Source of the DNA: Flavobacteriales bacterium
GTDB taxonomy: Bacteria; Bacteroidota; Bacteroidia; Flavobacteriales; Flavobacteriaceae
Direction: 5' to 3'
Assembly: GCA_011525015.1 (NCBI GenBank)
Contig: WTJC01000038.1
Coordinates: forward strand, 1 to 64,000
DNA: 64,000 nucleotides
Shown one piece after another: positions 1 through 9,544 of the stretch. The notes beneath the pieces are model-generated. The model searched no databases. It saw nothing but the letters and a program-made list of their open reading frames with translations, and was not told the DNA's origin. Position numbers and translations under genes: made by a program. Numbering within the stretch: position 1 is the stretch's first letter; each line of letters starts with the position of its first letter.

Positions 1-103
1 ACCTATTATTGCATTTTTAAAGTAAAATTTAAAAAATTCACAATTTATTTTGAACTATTTAGTCTAAATTGAATTTAAAATATTGAAGTAGCTAAGTTTA
101 GGC

Positions 104-859
104 TTATTTATTGAAATGCTGATCGATAAAGGTTTTGTCGGTGTAAATCTTTGCGATGATTTCGTTAATTGCATCCGAGAAACTCTCGTTGAGTTTAGTT
201 TCATAGTTTGTGACCTTATCTCCTTTTTCAGAAGAATAATTACCAGAGGCAGAGCCTTCGTAACGTTTTATGAAGTTTTTGTTTTTGTCGAATAAGGCTG
301 CTGTAAATTTAATTTCATGCCTTTCTAAGAAGTATTTTCCATTGATGGATTTAATTATTGGACGTATTAAACTTCCGGCATACAAGGCAGCACTGACTAA
401 AAATAACCTTTCAGCTGTAACATTTTCGTTGTCACAGCAATTTGAATCTTCATCATCACTTTGTGATTGATCTAAATTGAGACCAGAACCTACAAGAAGG
501 GCGGTTGAGGCTACAAAGATTGCACCGTCAACGTTATCTTTTTTTCTATCCCAAAAATCGAATTGCTGAATATCGATTTCTACCATAATATCGGATGATA
601 GGGTGTCTTTAATTAAGAAATGACGAGAAAATTCTGTTTTAAATTCTTTTTTTACAGCTTCGGGTAGATATTTTTCCATTGAAGGTGAATAATTTAAGTC
701 CGTCCTGGAATCAATCACGTTCTTTATACTTATACTCTTATCAAAATTTACTGAACTTTTAGGCGGGATAGATTTATTTGATTCTACCCAACTGTAGGGC
801 ACAACACAAGACATCACAACTAAGTAAGTGATGATTGAAATAAAAACGCGTTTGATCAT
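104..859 (-). CDS. Putative lipoprotein of unknown function
   Basis: ORF track 104..931; the internal ATG at 859 gives MIKRVFISIITYLVVMSC, a signal peptide with lipobox-like VVMSC. No family recognised. Confidence 0.6.
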   Translation of the reverse strand: MIKRVFISIITYLVVMSCVVPYSWVESNKSIPPKSSVNFDKSISIKNVIDSRTDLNYSPSMEKYLPEAVKKEFKTEFSRHFLIKDTLSSDIMVEIDIQQFDFWDRKKDNVDGAIFVASTALLVGSGLNLDQSQSDDEDSNCCDNENVTAERLFLVSAALYAGSLIRPIIKSINGKYFLERHEIKFTAALFDKNKNFIKRYEGSASGNYSSEKGDKVTNYETKLNESFSDAINEIIAKIYTDKTFIDQHFNK

Positions 860-1052
860 AAGCTGTTTATTTGTTTCCAAATTAACCTTAAATACAAATA
901 AGGTACAACCATGAGTTAATTGTTTTATCATTTTCTAGGTATAAACAGCGATTTACTGTTTATTGACCCTTGGATAAGCCAACTTCTCTTATATTTCTTA
1001 AGGCTAAGTTAAAGTAAGGGCTGAAGTTAATTTGTACAAGTATATTTGAGAT

Positions 1053-2639
1053 ATGAACAAGAAGTGGTTTTCGTATACCATAGGTTTGATGTGTTTGGCC
1101 CTTGCGGGAATTGTTGTCGTTCAAGTTTATTGGATGCAAACGGCATTCAGTTCTAAGTCAGAGGAATTTTCTAATGTAATTTCTGATGTTTTAAACTCAA
1201 CGGCTGAAAATGTAGAAGCAAAGGAGCGCAAAAGATATTACGACAAACTCGCTTTTTTAATCGACAGTATTGGAGATCCCCAATCCCAACAAATTCAAAA
1301 TTTCTTTTTTATCGACAGAAGTCTAACCGATGAGGAAATTCTTTTTTACTCCCACGGCATTTTAAAAGAGGGCTATGACATGCCATCTACTTTTCTCGAT
1401 GACAAAGGACAGTTGATTCGAGACACCTCAACCATTTACAATTACACTTCTACCCGCACCAAACGAATTTTTAAGGCGAGTTCTACTTTAGACAACAATG
1501 AGACATATTTAGAGCCTGTTGAGGTTTTAGAGAAAATTGGGGGATTGACTAAAATGGAAAAAGCCCAATATGATGATGTTTTTATGGAAGCGGCCAAAAC
1601 CATACCCATTCACAATAGAATTGAAGTAGAAGACTTGTATCAAGCTATTGAGAGTGAATTAAAAAACCGAGGAATTGATTCAAGATTTGAATTTGGTGTT
1701 GAAAGTATGCAGTTTCCAACATTAGTCAGAAGTGAGCAATTTGATTTTAAGAGTGAAAATTTATACAAGGCTCCAATATTCAAAGACAGTGAGGGGATGA
1801 CTGATTACACCTTAGCCTTGTTTTTTCCTGATCGAAGAGAATTTCTACTCTCTGAAATAGCTAGTCTAGTGACGCTTTCGGTCGTCTTTACTGCAATTAT
1901 CATTATTGTTTTCATCATTTCAATTTATCAACTCATCACTCAAAAGAGAATTTCTGAAATTAAAAGTGATTTCATCAATAATATGACGCATGAGTTCAAA
2001 ACACCTATTGCGACCATCAATTTAGCCGTGGAATCTATCAAAAACCCAATTATCTTTTCAGATAAAGAAAAACTTGACCGCTACTTGCAAATGATTCGAG
2101 ATGAAAATAAAAGAATGCACGCACAAGTAGAAAATGTTCTTCAAATTTCAAAGTTGGAAAAAAGACAATTTGAAGTTGAAAAAGAAGAATTGAGTATTCA
2201 TGAAATCATATCAGAGGCGATAGTTCATGTTGAATTGCTCATAGATCACAGAAAAGGCCTTCTCGAAAAAAAATTGCAAGCAAAAAAAGATAGAATTGAA
2301 GGAAATGCCCATCACTTGACGAATTTAATGGTCAATATTTTAGATAATGCAGTCAAATACTCAGATCAAGAATTGTATATAGGGATACAAACCTATAATG
2401 AAAATAATGCTATAGTTATTAGAATCGAAGACAGGGGCGTTGGAATGACCAAGGCTGTCTCAAAGAAAATTTTTGAGAAGTTTTATCGTGAACACACGGG
2501 TAACATACACAATGTAAAAGGTCATGGACTTGGACTTTCTTATGCTAAGCATATCGTTGATTTACATAATGGCTCAATTTTTGTTGAAAGTGAAAAAGGA
2601 AAGGGTAGCGTATTTTTTGTAAAACTCCCTTTGACTTAA
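1053..2639 (+). CDS. Sensor histidine kinase (membrane bound)
   Basis: Two TM segments; HisKA H-box 'FINNMTHEFKTPIATI', N box 'NLMVNILDNAVKYS', G box 'GHGLGLSYAKHIVDLHNG'. Confidence 0.95.
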   Translation: MNKKWFSYTIGLMCLALAGIVVVQVYWMQTAFSSKSEEFSNVISDVLNSTAENVEAKERKRYYDKLAFLIDSIGDPQSQQIQNFFFIDRSLTDEEILFYSHGILKEGYDMPSTFLDDKGQLIRDTSTIYNYTSTRTKRIFKASSTLDNNETYLEPVEVLEKIGGLTKMEKAQYDDVFMEAAKTIPIHNRIEVEDLYQAIESELKNRGIDSRFEFGVESMQFPTLVRSEQFDFKSENLYKAPIFKDSEGMTDYTLALFFPDRREFLLSEIASLVTLSVVFTAIIIIVFIISIYQLITQKRISEIKSDFINNMTHEFKTPIATINLAVESIKNPIIFSDKEKLDRYLQMIRDENKRMHAQVENVLQISKLEKRQFEVEKEELSIHEIISEAIVHVELLIDHRKGLLEKKLQAKKDRIEGNAHHLTNLMVNILDNAVKYSDQELYIGIQTYNENNAIVIRIEDRGVGMTKAVSKKIFEKFYREHTGNIHNVKGHGLGLSYAKHIVDLHNGSIFVESEKGKGSVFFVKLPLT

Positions 2640-2650
2640 ATCTTATACCT

Positions 2651-3358
2651 ATGGAAGAAAAAAGAAGAATATTATTAGTTGAAGATGATCCCAATTTTGG
2701 AATTGTTTTAAGGGACTACTTAGGAATGAATAATTTCGAGGTTGTGCTGGCTAAAAATGGTATGGAGGGGTTTGAAAAATTCAAAAAACAGGAGTATGAC
2801 GTCTGTATACTAGATGTCATGATGCCTTATAAGGACGGTTTTACACTCGCACGTGAGATCAGGCAGCAAAATCAACATGTTCCCATCATATTTTTAACAG
2901 CTAAGACTATGAAAGAAGATGTCTTAGAAGGCTATAAAGCAGGGGCAGACGATTACTTAAACAAACCTTTTGATTCTGAGGTTTTGCTGGTAAAAATCAA
3001 AACGATACTAGAACGAAAGTCAATTAATAGTCAATCTATTCAATCTAAACAGTTCGAATTTGAGATTGGAAATTTTCAGCTCAACAGTAAATTAAGGTTT
3101 TTGAGTTATGCTGGTGAAGAGCCTATTAAGCTGTCCCCTAAAGAGAATGAGTTGTTAAAATTGCTCGCTCTCCATCTCAACGATTTGATGCCGCGAGAAC
3201 TCGCCCTAACTCAAATATGGCGGGACGATAATTATTTTACTTCCAGAAGTATGGATGTGTATATCGCCAAACTGCGCAAATACCTTAAAAAGGACGAAAA
3301 GGTTGAAATACTTAATATTCATGGTGAGGGATTCCGTCTGGTTGTAAACCCTGATTAG
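2651..3358 (+). CDS. OmpR/PhoB-family response regulator
   Basis: Receiver domain 'LLVEDDPNFG...DVMMPYKDGF...LTAK...KPF' plus winged-helix C-terminus; 11 bp downstream of the histidine kinase. Confidence 0.95.
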   Translation: MEEKRRILLVEDDPNFGIVLRDYLGMNNFEVVLAKNGMEGFEKFKKQEYDVCILDVMMPYKDGFTLAREIRQQNQHVPIIFLTAKTMKEDVLEGYKAGADDYLNKPFDSEVLLVKIKTILERKSINSQSIQSKQFEFEIGNFQLNSKLRFLSYAGEEPIKLSPKENELLKLLALHLNDLMPRELALTQIWRDDNYFTSRSMDVYIAKLRKYLKKDEKVEILNIHGEGFRLVVNPD

Positions 3359-3361
3359 TTT

Positions 3362-4759
3362 TTAGGCTCCGTATAATTCAAATAATATCGCATTACACAT
3401 GGCTTCAACAGGCTCTTCTGTGTTCAATTGTATGGCGCCTTCATCTCGCTCATAAGTATCCAACTGGCTTTGCAGTAAACTCTCCGGCATAAAGTGATCT
3501 CTTCGCTCTTGAAGTCGCTTTTGAATTACTTCGGCATTTGCTTCTAAACAAACCCAATTGATCTTGTTTTTCACATCTTTTTCAAGAATCCTGCGGTATT
3601 CATGTTTTAAGGCCGAGCAGGCGAGAATTAATCCATGAGCCGTTTCGCTCTTTTTGATATGTGAGTTGAGCTCTTGTAGCCATGGTAATCGATCTTGATC
3701 ATTGAGCGGTACACCTGATTTCATTTTTTGTTTGTTGGCTTCAGGGTGAAAGTCGTCCGCATCTGAAAAGGGAATCGCTGTTATATCTGATAATTTTTGA
3801 CCCAAAAAGGTTTTGCCTACGCCACTAACTCCAGTTATAATCACTATTTCGCGCTTATTTTCTATTCGGGATTTAATTTTTTGGAGCTGATGACTTCTTG
3901 AAAGTTCAAAACCAACCCAATGAATATCTTCGTTTTTACGGTACCAGGTTAATTGTCTTTTTGCGTATCGTCGGCTGTTTTTTTTGATTTCTTCAATGGC
4001 ATGTTCACGGCTGATTTGGTTGTCAAAAAATAAAAAAGCCTCTTTGTAACCTACTGTATTTAAAGCGTTTAGTTCTTTGTGTTGAACTAAATTTTGAACT
4101 TCCGTAAAGAGTCCTTCATGGAGCATTAGATCAACACGTTTATTAATTCTATTGTATAATAGAGCTCGTTCGATTTCAATTCCAAAATGAAGAATTCTAT
4201 AGGGCAGTTTATTTGAAGACTTATTCAAAAAACTTGAATATGGACTACCGCTACTGCGACATACTTCAAGGGCTCTTATGAGTCTATGCGGATTGTTGAT
4301 ATCAACTTTATCATAGTATTCAGGGTCTTTCTGTTTTAATTCATCCTGCAGGGATTTAAGCCCCTCTTTTTGCAGTTGAGTGTTGAGATCATGGCGAATA
4401 CTGGTTTCAATTTCAGGAAACTCATCTATTCCGTTGATTAAAGCATCCATAAATAGGGTACTTCCTCCAACAGCGACTACGAATTCATGTTTTGCAAATA
4501 AAGCATCTAAGATTGTTCTCGCTTCTTGAACAAAATCTCCTAGAGTGTAGACTTCACATACTGATTTGTGCTGTATCAGGTGGTGCTTGACCTCTTTTAA
4601 TTCACTATCACTCGGTACTGCTGTACCAATCATCATTTCTTTATAAAATTGGCGACTATCGACCGAAATGATTTCTGTTTGATAGGTTTTAGCAAGATCA
4701 ATCGCTAAACTTGTTTTACCGGATGCAGTAGGGCCAGAGACACAAAGTAGGGTTTTCAT
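3362..4759 (-). CDS. miaA: tRNA dimethylallyltransferase (MiaA) fused to a gluconokinase-like (GntK) domain
   Basis: N-terminus: GPTASGKT, SVDSRQFYKEM, NPHRLIRALEV, GYKEA, RRYAKRQLTWYR (MiaA). C-terminal about 163 aa: TGVSGVGKTFLG, DADDFHPEANKQKMKSGVPLNDQDRLPWL, ACSALKHEYRRIL, HFMPESLLQSQLDTYE (GntK). Confidence 0.9.
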   Translation of the reverse strand: MKTLLCVSGPTASGKTSLAIDLAKTYQTEIISVDSRQFYKEMMIGTAVPSDSELKEVKHHLIQHKSVCEVYTLGDFVQEARTILDALFAKHEFVVAVGGSTLFMDALINGIDEFPEIETSIRHDLNTQLQKEGLKSLQDELKQKDPEYYDKVDINNPHRLIRALEVCRSSGSPYSSFLNKSSNKLPYRILHFGIEIERALLYNRINKRVDLMLHEGLFTEVQNLVQHKELNALNTVGYKEAFLFFDNQISREHAIEEIKKNSRRYAKRQLTWYRKNEDIHWVGFELSRSHQLQKIKSRIENKREIVIITGVSGVGKTFLGQKLSDITAIPFSDADDFHPEANKQKMKSGVPLNDQDRLPWLQELNSHIKKSETAHGLILACSALKHEYRRILEKDVKNKINWVCLEANAEVIQKRLQERRDHFMPESLLQSQLDTYERDEGAIQLNTEEPVEAMCNAILFELYGA

Positions 4760-5610
4760 AGTTCATCACCGCATTTAAAGCAGAATTGAGCATCATCCTC
4801 ATGACCTTCTACACTGCAATTTCTACAGGCTTGGGTATTTTGTTTGGTGTATTTCTGGTTGAGCGATGCTGTAACGATTCCGGTAGGTACAGCAATGATT
4901 CCATATCCTAAAATCATGACCATGGTTGCGATGAACTGTCCTAAAGGGGTTTGAGGTGCGATATCACCGTAACCTACCGTAGTTAGAGTTACTATGGTCC
5001 AATAAATTGATCTGGGTATGCTGCTAAAACCTGAGCTTTCTGGCTCAATGATGTACATCAGTGTACCCAATAGGATAGCCAAAATACATACGGTATATAT
5101 AAAAACTAGAATTTTGATTCTACTCGCTCTTAACGCCTGTCCTAAATGTGATGCAGCACTTGTAAATTGAACGATTTTTAAAATTCTAAAAATCCGTAAT
5201 AGCCTAAGGGTGCGAACGGTGATTAATGCGTGATATCCGGTTGTAAATAAAGAAATATAGAGTGGGAGTGTGGCTAATAAGTCAATAATGCCATAAAAAC
5301 TGAAGATATAGGCTTTTGGTTTTTTAACTGAAACGATTCTTAGTACATATTCAACGCTAAAAAAAATAGTGATGCTCCACTCAATGACTTTAAAGACCTC
5401 TTGATATTGAGCATTGATACTTTCAACACTCTCTAGCATTACAGTCACTAGACTGCTGAGAATTAATACGATTAATACGATGTCAAATATTTTGCCAAGT
5501 GGAGTGTCGGCCTCAAATATTACTTCGTGTATTTTTTCTCTAATCTTCAAGGAGTTGAATTTCGTATTTCTCTGGATTTTCTTTGAATTTTTGCTCGATG
5601 AGCTGACCAT
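4756..5610 (-). CDS. Voltage-gated potassium channel-like ion transporter with C-terminal zinc ribbon
   Basis: S4-like 'RTLRLLRIFRILKI', selectivity filter 'TTVGYGDIAPQT', C-terminal CRNC-x11-CFKC. ATG at 5610; the tracked 5616 start is TTG. Confidence 0.85.
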   Translation of the reverse strand: MVSSSSKNSKKIQRNTKFNSLKIREKIHEVIFEADTPLGKIFDIVLIVLILSSLVTVMLESVESINAQYQEVFKVIEWSITIFFSVEYVLRIVSVKKPKAYIFSFYGIIDLLATLPLYISLFTTGYHALITVRTLRLLRIFRILKIVQFTSAASHLGQALRASRIKILVFIYTVCILAILLGTLMYIIEPESSGFSSIPRSIYWTIVTLTTVGYGDIAPQTPLGQFIATMVMILGYGIIAVPTGIVTASLNQKYTKQNTQACRNCSVEGHEDDAQFCFKCGDEL

Positions 5611-6649
5611 AAACAACTAGATCTTGCTCAATTTTAATCAAATTTTTTTGAAGAATCTCAATTTTACTAATCTGATAATTCAATTTACAGAGCCCAAAGT
5701 ATTTCAATTCTTTGTTTTTAATGAAATACACATATTTTTGAGAAGAGCTGTTCTCTTTTTCGATCAGCAAAAATGCCTTGTGCTTTTCGAGAAGTAGATC
5801 TTCTTGCTTTTCGGAAGTATTTTTTTTCAATTCTTTGTTCTTAAATCGACCCTCTGTTTCGTGAAGAAACTTGATGTTCCGGTATAACTCATTAGAAATC
5901 AACTGTTCAATGATGTTTTTGGTCTTCTTTTGCAGTGAAACATCCTTTTTAGATTGGGATGCAAATTTCTTGCTAAGTGTAGTTTTAATGTTTTTACTCT
6001 GCCCGGTGTAGATCAGATTATCTTCTTTGCCGTACAAATAAAAAATACCTGCTTCTTCACTTAGGTTGTTGATCAAGTCGATTTGTTTTTGGCTTAAATG
6101 AAAGTGCTCATTTTTCTTGATAAGGGATTTTAAAATCTCTTGTTTGCTGTCTTTTTGAAGTAGAATTTTAAACAATTCCAGAGTGGCTTGTGCGTCTCCT
6201 GTGGCCCTGTGTCTATTGCTTACAGCGATACCCAATGCTTTTACCAATTTACCTAGGCTGTGCGAATCTGCTTCTGGAATTAATTTTTGAGACAATTCAA
6301 CGGTACATAAGGTGTCTTTTGTAAAATCATAACCCAATCGATCAAACTCTAACTTCAAAATTCGATAATCAAAACTGGTATTGTGTGCGACAATAACGCA
6401 ATCTTCGGTGATTTCTATGATTCTTTTGGCTACCTCGTAGAATTTTGGAGCATTTTGGAGCATTTTATTTGAGATACCCGTGAGCTTTACTACAAATTCT
6501 TGAATGGCTCTTTCTGGATTGATGAGCGATTGAAAATAATCGACAACCTGATTTCCATCAAATTTATGAATTGCGATTTCAGTTATTCCCTCTTTATTAT
6601 AGGCTCCACCAGTGGATTCTATGTCTAATATGGCAAAATAGCGTTTCAA
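5540..6649 (-). CDS. DnaQ-like 3'-5' exonuclease with GIY-YIG-like domain
   Basis: 'FAILDIESTGG', 'AHNTSFDYRIL', 'HRATGDAQATLELF' exonuclease motifs; 'GIFYLYGKEDNLIYTGQSKNIKT' GIY-YIG-like. Start codon is TTG. Confidence 0.85.
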   Translation of the reverse strand: MKRYFAILDIESTGGAYNKEGITEIAIHKFDGNQVVDYFQSLINPERAIQEFVVKLTGISNKMLQNAPKFYEVAKRIIEITEDCVIVAHNTSFDYRILKLEFDRLGYDFTKDTLCTVELSQKLIPEADSHSLGKLVKALGIAVSNRHRATGDAQATLELFKILLQKDSKQEILKSLIKKNEHFHLSQKQIDLINNLSEEAGIFYLYGKEDNLIYTGQSKNIKTTLSKKFASQSKKDVSLQKKTKNIIEQLISNELYRNIKFLHETEGRFKNKELKKNTSEKQEDLLLEKHKAFLLIEKENSSSQKYVYFIKNKELKYFGLCKLNYQISKIEILQKNLIKIEQDLVVYGQLIEQKFKENPEKYEIQLLED

Positions 6650-7302
6650 TGCTTGTAATTTCTCGCTCCGAAGATACGGCTACCCACTCTAATCATTGTA
6701 CTTCCACAATCTATGGCAAGCGGATAATCTCCACTCATACCCATGGATAGAATCTCTAAATTCTTGAAATCTATTGCTTTTTCTTTAAAGAGTTGTGCCA
6801 AATAAGTGAACTCCGATCTTAATTGGTTTTGGTCATTGGTAAAAGAAGCCATTCCCATTAAGCCTTTGATATTTACAAATTCGAATGTGTCACTTGACGA
6901 AAGTATTTCATCCAATTCGGTAGCAGACAAGCCGAATTTGTGTTCTTCTTGTGCGATATGAATTTGTAAAAGGCAATTTATTTTGAGGTTTAATTTGCTT
7001 CCTTGTTTATTTATTTCTTTGAGTAGCCTTAAACTATCCACAGAGTGAATTAAAGAAATAAAAGGCGCGATATATTTTACCTTGTTGCGCTGCAGGTGAC
7101 CAATCATGTGCCACTCTACATCATCGGGTAATTGAGTGTGCTTCTCGACAAGCTCTTGCACCTTGTTTTCTCCAAAGATGCGCTGACCACCTTCATATGC
7201 TTCTTTTAAAGCATCAACGGGTTTGGTTTTAGATACAGCGACTAAGGAAACCTGTTCAGGAATTTCAGTAATGATTTGTTCTAAATTTTCTCTTATGCCC
7301 AT
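6646..7302 (-). CDS. YggS-family pyridoxal phosphate-binding protein
   Basis: 'LVAVSKTKP', 'FGENKVQE', 'WHMIGHLQRNKVK', 'LSMGMSGDYPLAIDCGSTMIRVGSRIFG'. Confidence 0.95.
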   Translation of the reverse strand: MGIRENLEQIITEIPEQVSLVAVSKTKPVDALKEAYEGGQRIFGENKVQELVEKHTQLPDDVEWHMIGHLQRNKVKYIAPFISLIHSVDSLRLLKEINKQGSKLNLKINCLLQIHIAQEEHKFGLSATELDEILSSSDTFEFVNIKGLMGMASFTNDQNQLRSEFTYLAQLFKEKAIDFKNLEILSMGMSGDYPLAIDCGSTMIRVGSRIFGARNYKH

Positions 7303-7328
7303 TTTTGAAAAAAATTACTTGAGGTTAT

Positions 7329-8321
7329 TTAGTTTCCTGAATAATTCAATTGGCTTTTTATTTTCGAAACAATTTCTAAAGCCACTTTTAAGGCTTTAGT
7401 TCCATCCTCTAAAGTTACCAAGGGTGAACGCTTTGAATGAATCGCCTCGGCTAAATTTTCAAGTTCATCAAGTATTGCATTATTCATTGCTGTTTTTGGC
7501 TTTTCGAAATGCAAAATCTTTGTTTCTCCTTCAGCATTAGTCAAGGTCATTTGATAAGGATCTATGGGCTCATCTGCTCTAGGGCTATCAATTTTCACAA
7601 TTTCACTCTCTTTTTCTAAAAAATCAATACTGATGTACGCATCCTTCTGAAAAACTCTGGTTTTACGCATGTTTTTTAGTGAAATTCTACTTGCTGTTAA
7701 ATTAACCACAGATTTGTTTTCAAACACCAATCGGGCATTTGCAATATCGGGTGATTGCGAAAGTACACAGGCCCCACTGGCATGAACTTCTGCTAAATCT
7801 GAAGAAATCATACTCAAAACAATTTCGATGTCGTGTATCATCAGATCCATCACCACAGAAACATCTGTTCCTCTGGGATTGAATTCAGAGAGTCGATGTG
7901 TTTCAATAAACATGGGGTTGTTGATGATATCTTTTACAGATTTTAACGCTGGGTTGTACCTTTCGACGTGTCCAACAGCTCCAACGACTCCTTTTTGTTT
8001 GGCAAGGGTAATTAATTCTTCCGCTTGCTCTAGGTTTAAGGTTATCGGCTTTTCGATAAATAGGTGTTTATTGAACTCAAGGGCTTTTTTTGCGATTTCA
8101 AAATGAGTGAGTGTTGGGGTGACAATCACCGCCACATCTATGTCGTTTAGAAGTGCTTCTTGGGACGAAAAAAATTTGTAACCCAGTGTGTTTTGAATTT
8201 CAATTGCATGTGAGTTGTTGTTGTCATAGAATCCAACTAACTCATATTTAGAAGATTCCTTTAATAATTTCAAATGAATCTTTCCCAAATGACCTGCTCC
8301 AAAAACACCGGCTTTTAACAT
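7329..8321 (-). CDS. Gfo/Idh/MocA family oxidoreductase
   Basis: 'KAGVFGAGHLGKIHLKLL', 'HLFIEKPITLNLEQAEELI', 'GHVERYNPAL'. Conserved region starts at the internal ATG at 8321. Confidence 0.9.
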   Translation of the reverse strand: MLKAGVFGAGHLGKIHLKLLKESSKYELVGFYDNNNSHAIEIQNTLGYKFFSSQEALLNDIDVAVIVTPTLTHFEIAKKALEFNKHLFIEKPITLNLEQAEELITLAKQKGVVGAVGHVERYNPALKSVKDIINNPMFIETHRLSEFNPRGTDVSVVMDLMIHDIEIVLSMISSDLAEVHASGACVLSQSPDIANARLVFENKSVVNLTASRISLKNMRKTRVFQKDAYISIDFLEKESEIVKIDSPRADEPIDPYQMTLTNAEGETKILHFEKPKTAMNNAILDELENLAEAIHSKRSPLVTLEDGTKALKVALEIVSKIKSQLNYSGN

Positions 8322-8396
8322 AGAATTATTTTTCTGCAAAAATAGCCATATAAGTAGAGTTAACAATGTTTAATTTTGTTCTACACGGATTAACAA

Positions 8397-9056
8397 ATGC
8401 ACAGAAAAGACGAGTTAAAACATCAGGGAATGCGTAATCATTTGGTTTCAGAACTAAAAACCAAAGGAATTACAGATGAGAACGTCTTAAAAGCAATTGC
8501 CAAGGTGCCACGTCATCTTTATTTAGATAGCAGTTTTGAAGCGCATGCTTATCAGGATAAGGCCTTTCCGATTGGAGCGAATCAAACCATTTCTCAACCT
8601 TTCACCGTAGCTACCCAAACGGCTTTGCTTGAGGTGAAATCAGGAGATAAAATTTTGGAGGTTGGTACGGGATGTGGTTATCAAACAGCCGTATTAATTG
8701 CCTTAGGAGCAAAGGTGTATACTGTTGAGCGCCAATTGGAATTGTTTAAAAAAACAAAGTTGTTTTTTCAACAAATGCCTTATCGTCCTAAAAAAATGAT
8801 TTATGGTGACGGTTATATCGGTTATGCTGAGCAGGCTCCATTTGACGGTATAATTGTGACTGCAGGTGCTCCTGAACTGCCAGAAGCTTTGTTAAAGCAA
8901 CTTACTTTGGGAGGCAGATTGGTGATTCCCGTAGGAGATGGAAGTACGCAGCAAATGCATAAGTACGTCAAAACGTCGCCCACAAAATTCAGTAAAAGTC
9001 TGCACGGTGAATTTCGTTTTGTACCACTACTTGAAGACAAAGAAGGCTTGTCTTAA
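8397..9056 (+). CDS. pcm: Protein-L-isoaspartate O-methyltransferase
   Basis: 'VPRHLY', 'AFPIGANQTISQPFTVATQTALLEV', 'ILEVGTGCGYQTAVLI', 'GDGYIGYAEQAPFDGIIVTAGAPELPEALL'. Confidence 0.95.
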   Translation: MHRKDELKHQGMRNHLVSELKTKGITDENVLKAIAKVPRHLYLDSSFEAHAYQDKAFPIGANQTISQPFTVATQTALLEVKSGDKILEVGTGCGYQTAVLIALGAKVYTVERQLELFKKTKLFFQQMPYRPKKMIYGDGYIGYAEQAPFDGIIVTAGAPELPEALLKQLTLGGRLVIPVGDGSTQQMHKYVKTSPTKFSKSLHGEFRFVPLLEDKEGLS

Positions 9057-9514
9057 GCGTTTTTCTTTTTGATTCGATCTAATGCTCGCTTATTGTCTCT
9101 GTCTTTGATGGTCTCTCTTTTGTCGTATAATTTTTTTCCTTTAGCAAGTGCGATTTGCAGTTTAGCTAAACCTTTATCGTTGAGGTATAAGCGAAGCGGA
9201 ATGATGGCTATCCCTTTTTGAGCGACCTCTTTGTGCAGTTTTTTGAGTTCTCTTTTTTGCAGTAGAAGCTTTCGTACTGCTTTGGGTTGATGATTGTAAT
9301 GATTTCCATGTGAATACTCGTCCACCTGCATATTCACAACGAATAGCTCTGAGTTTTCATTGAATTCACAAAAACTATTAGAAATATTGGCCTTGCTAAG
9401 ACGTATAGATTTGATTTCAGTTCCGGCTAGTACTATTCCGGCCTCATAGGTATCGATGATTTCGTATTCAAACCTAGCGCGTTTATTTTTAATATTTACT
9501 TGTTGAATGGCCAT
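9053..9514 (-). CDS. smpB: SsrA-binding protein
   Basis: 'NKRARFEYEIIDTYEAGIVLAGTEIKSIR', 'PLRLYLNDKGLAKLQIALAKGKKLYDKRETIKDRD'. Confidence 0.97.
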   Translation of the reverse strand: MAIQQVNIKNKRARFEYEIIDTYEAGIVLAGTEIKSIRLSKANISNSFCEFNENSELFVVNMQVDEYSHGNHYNHQPKAVRKLLLQKRELKKLHKEVAQKGIAIIPLRLYLNDKGLAKLQIALAKGKKLYDKRETIKDRDNKRALDRIKKKNA

Positions 9515-9544
9515 GAATACTGTTGAGCTATTAGTAAGCGCTAA

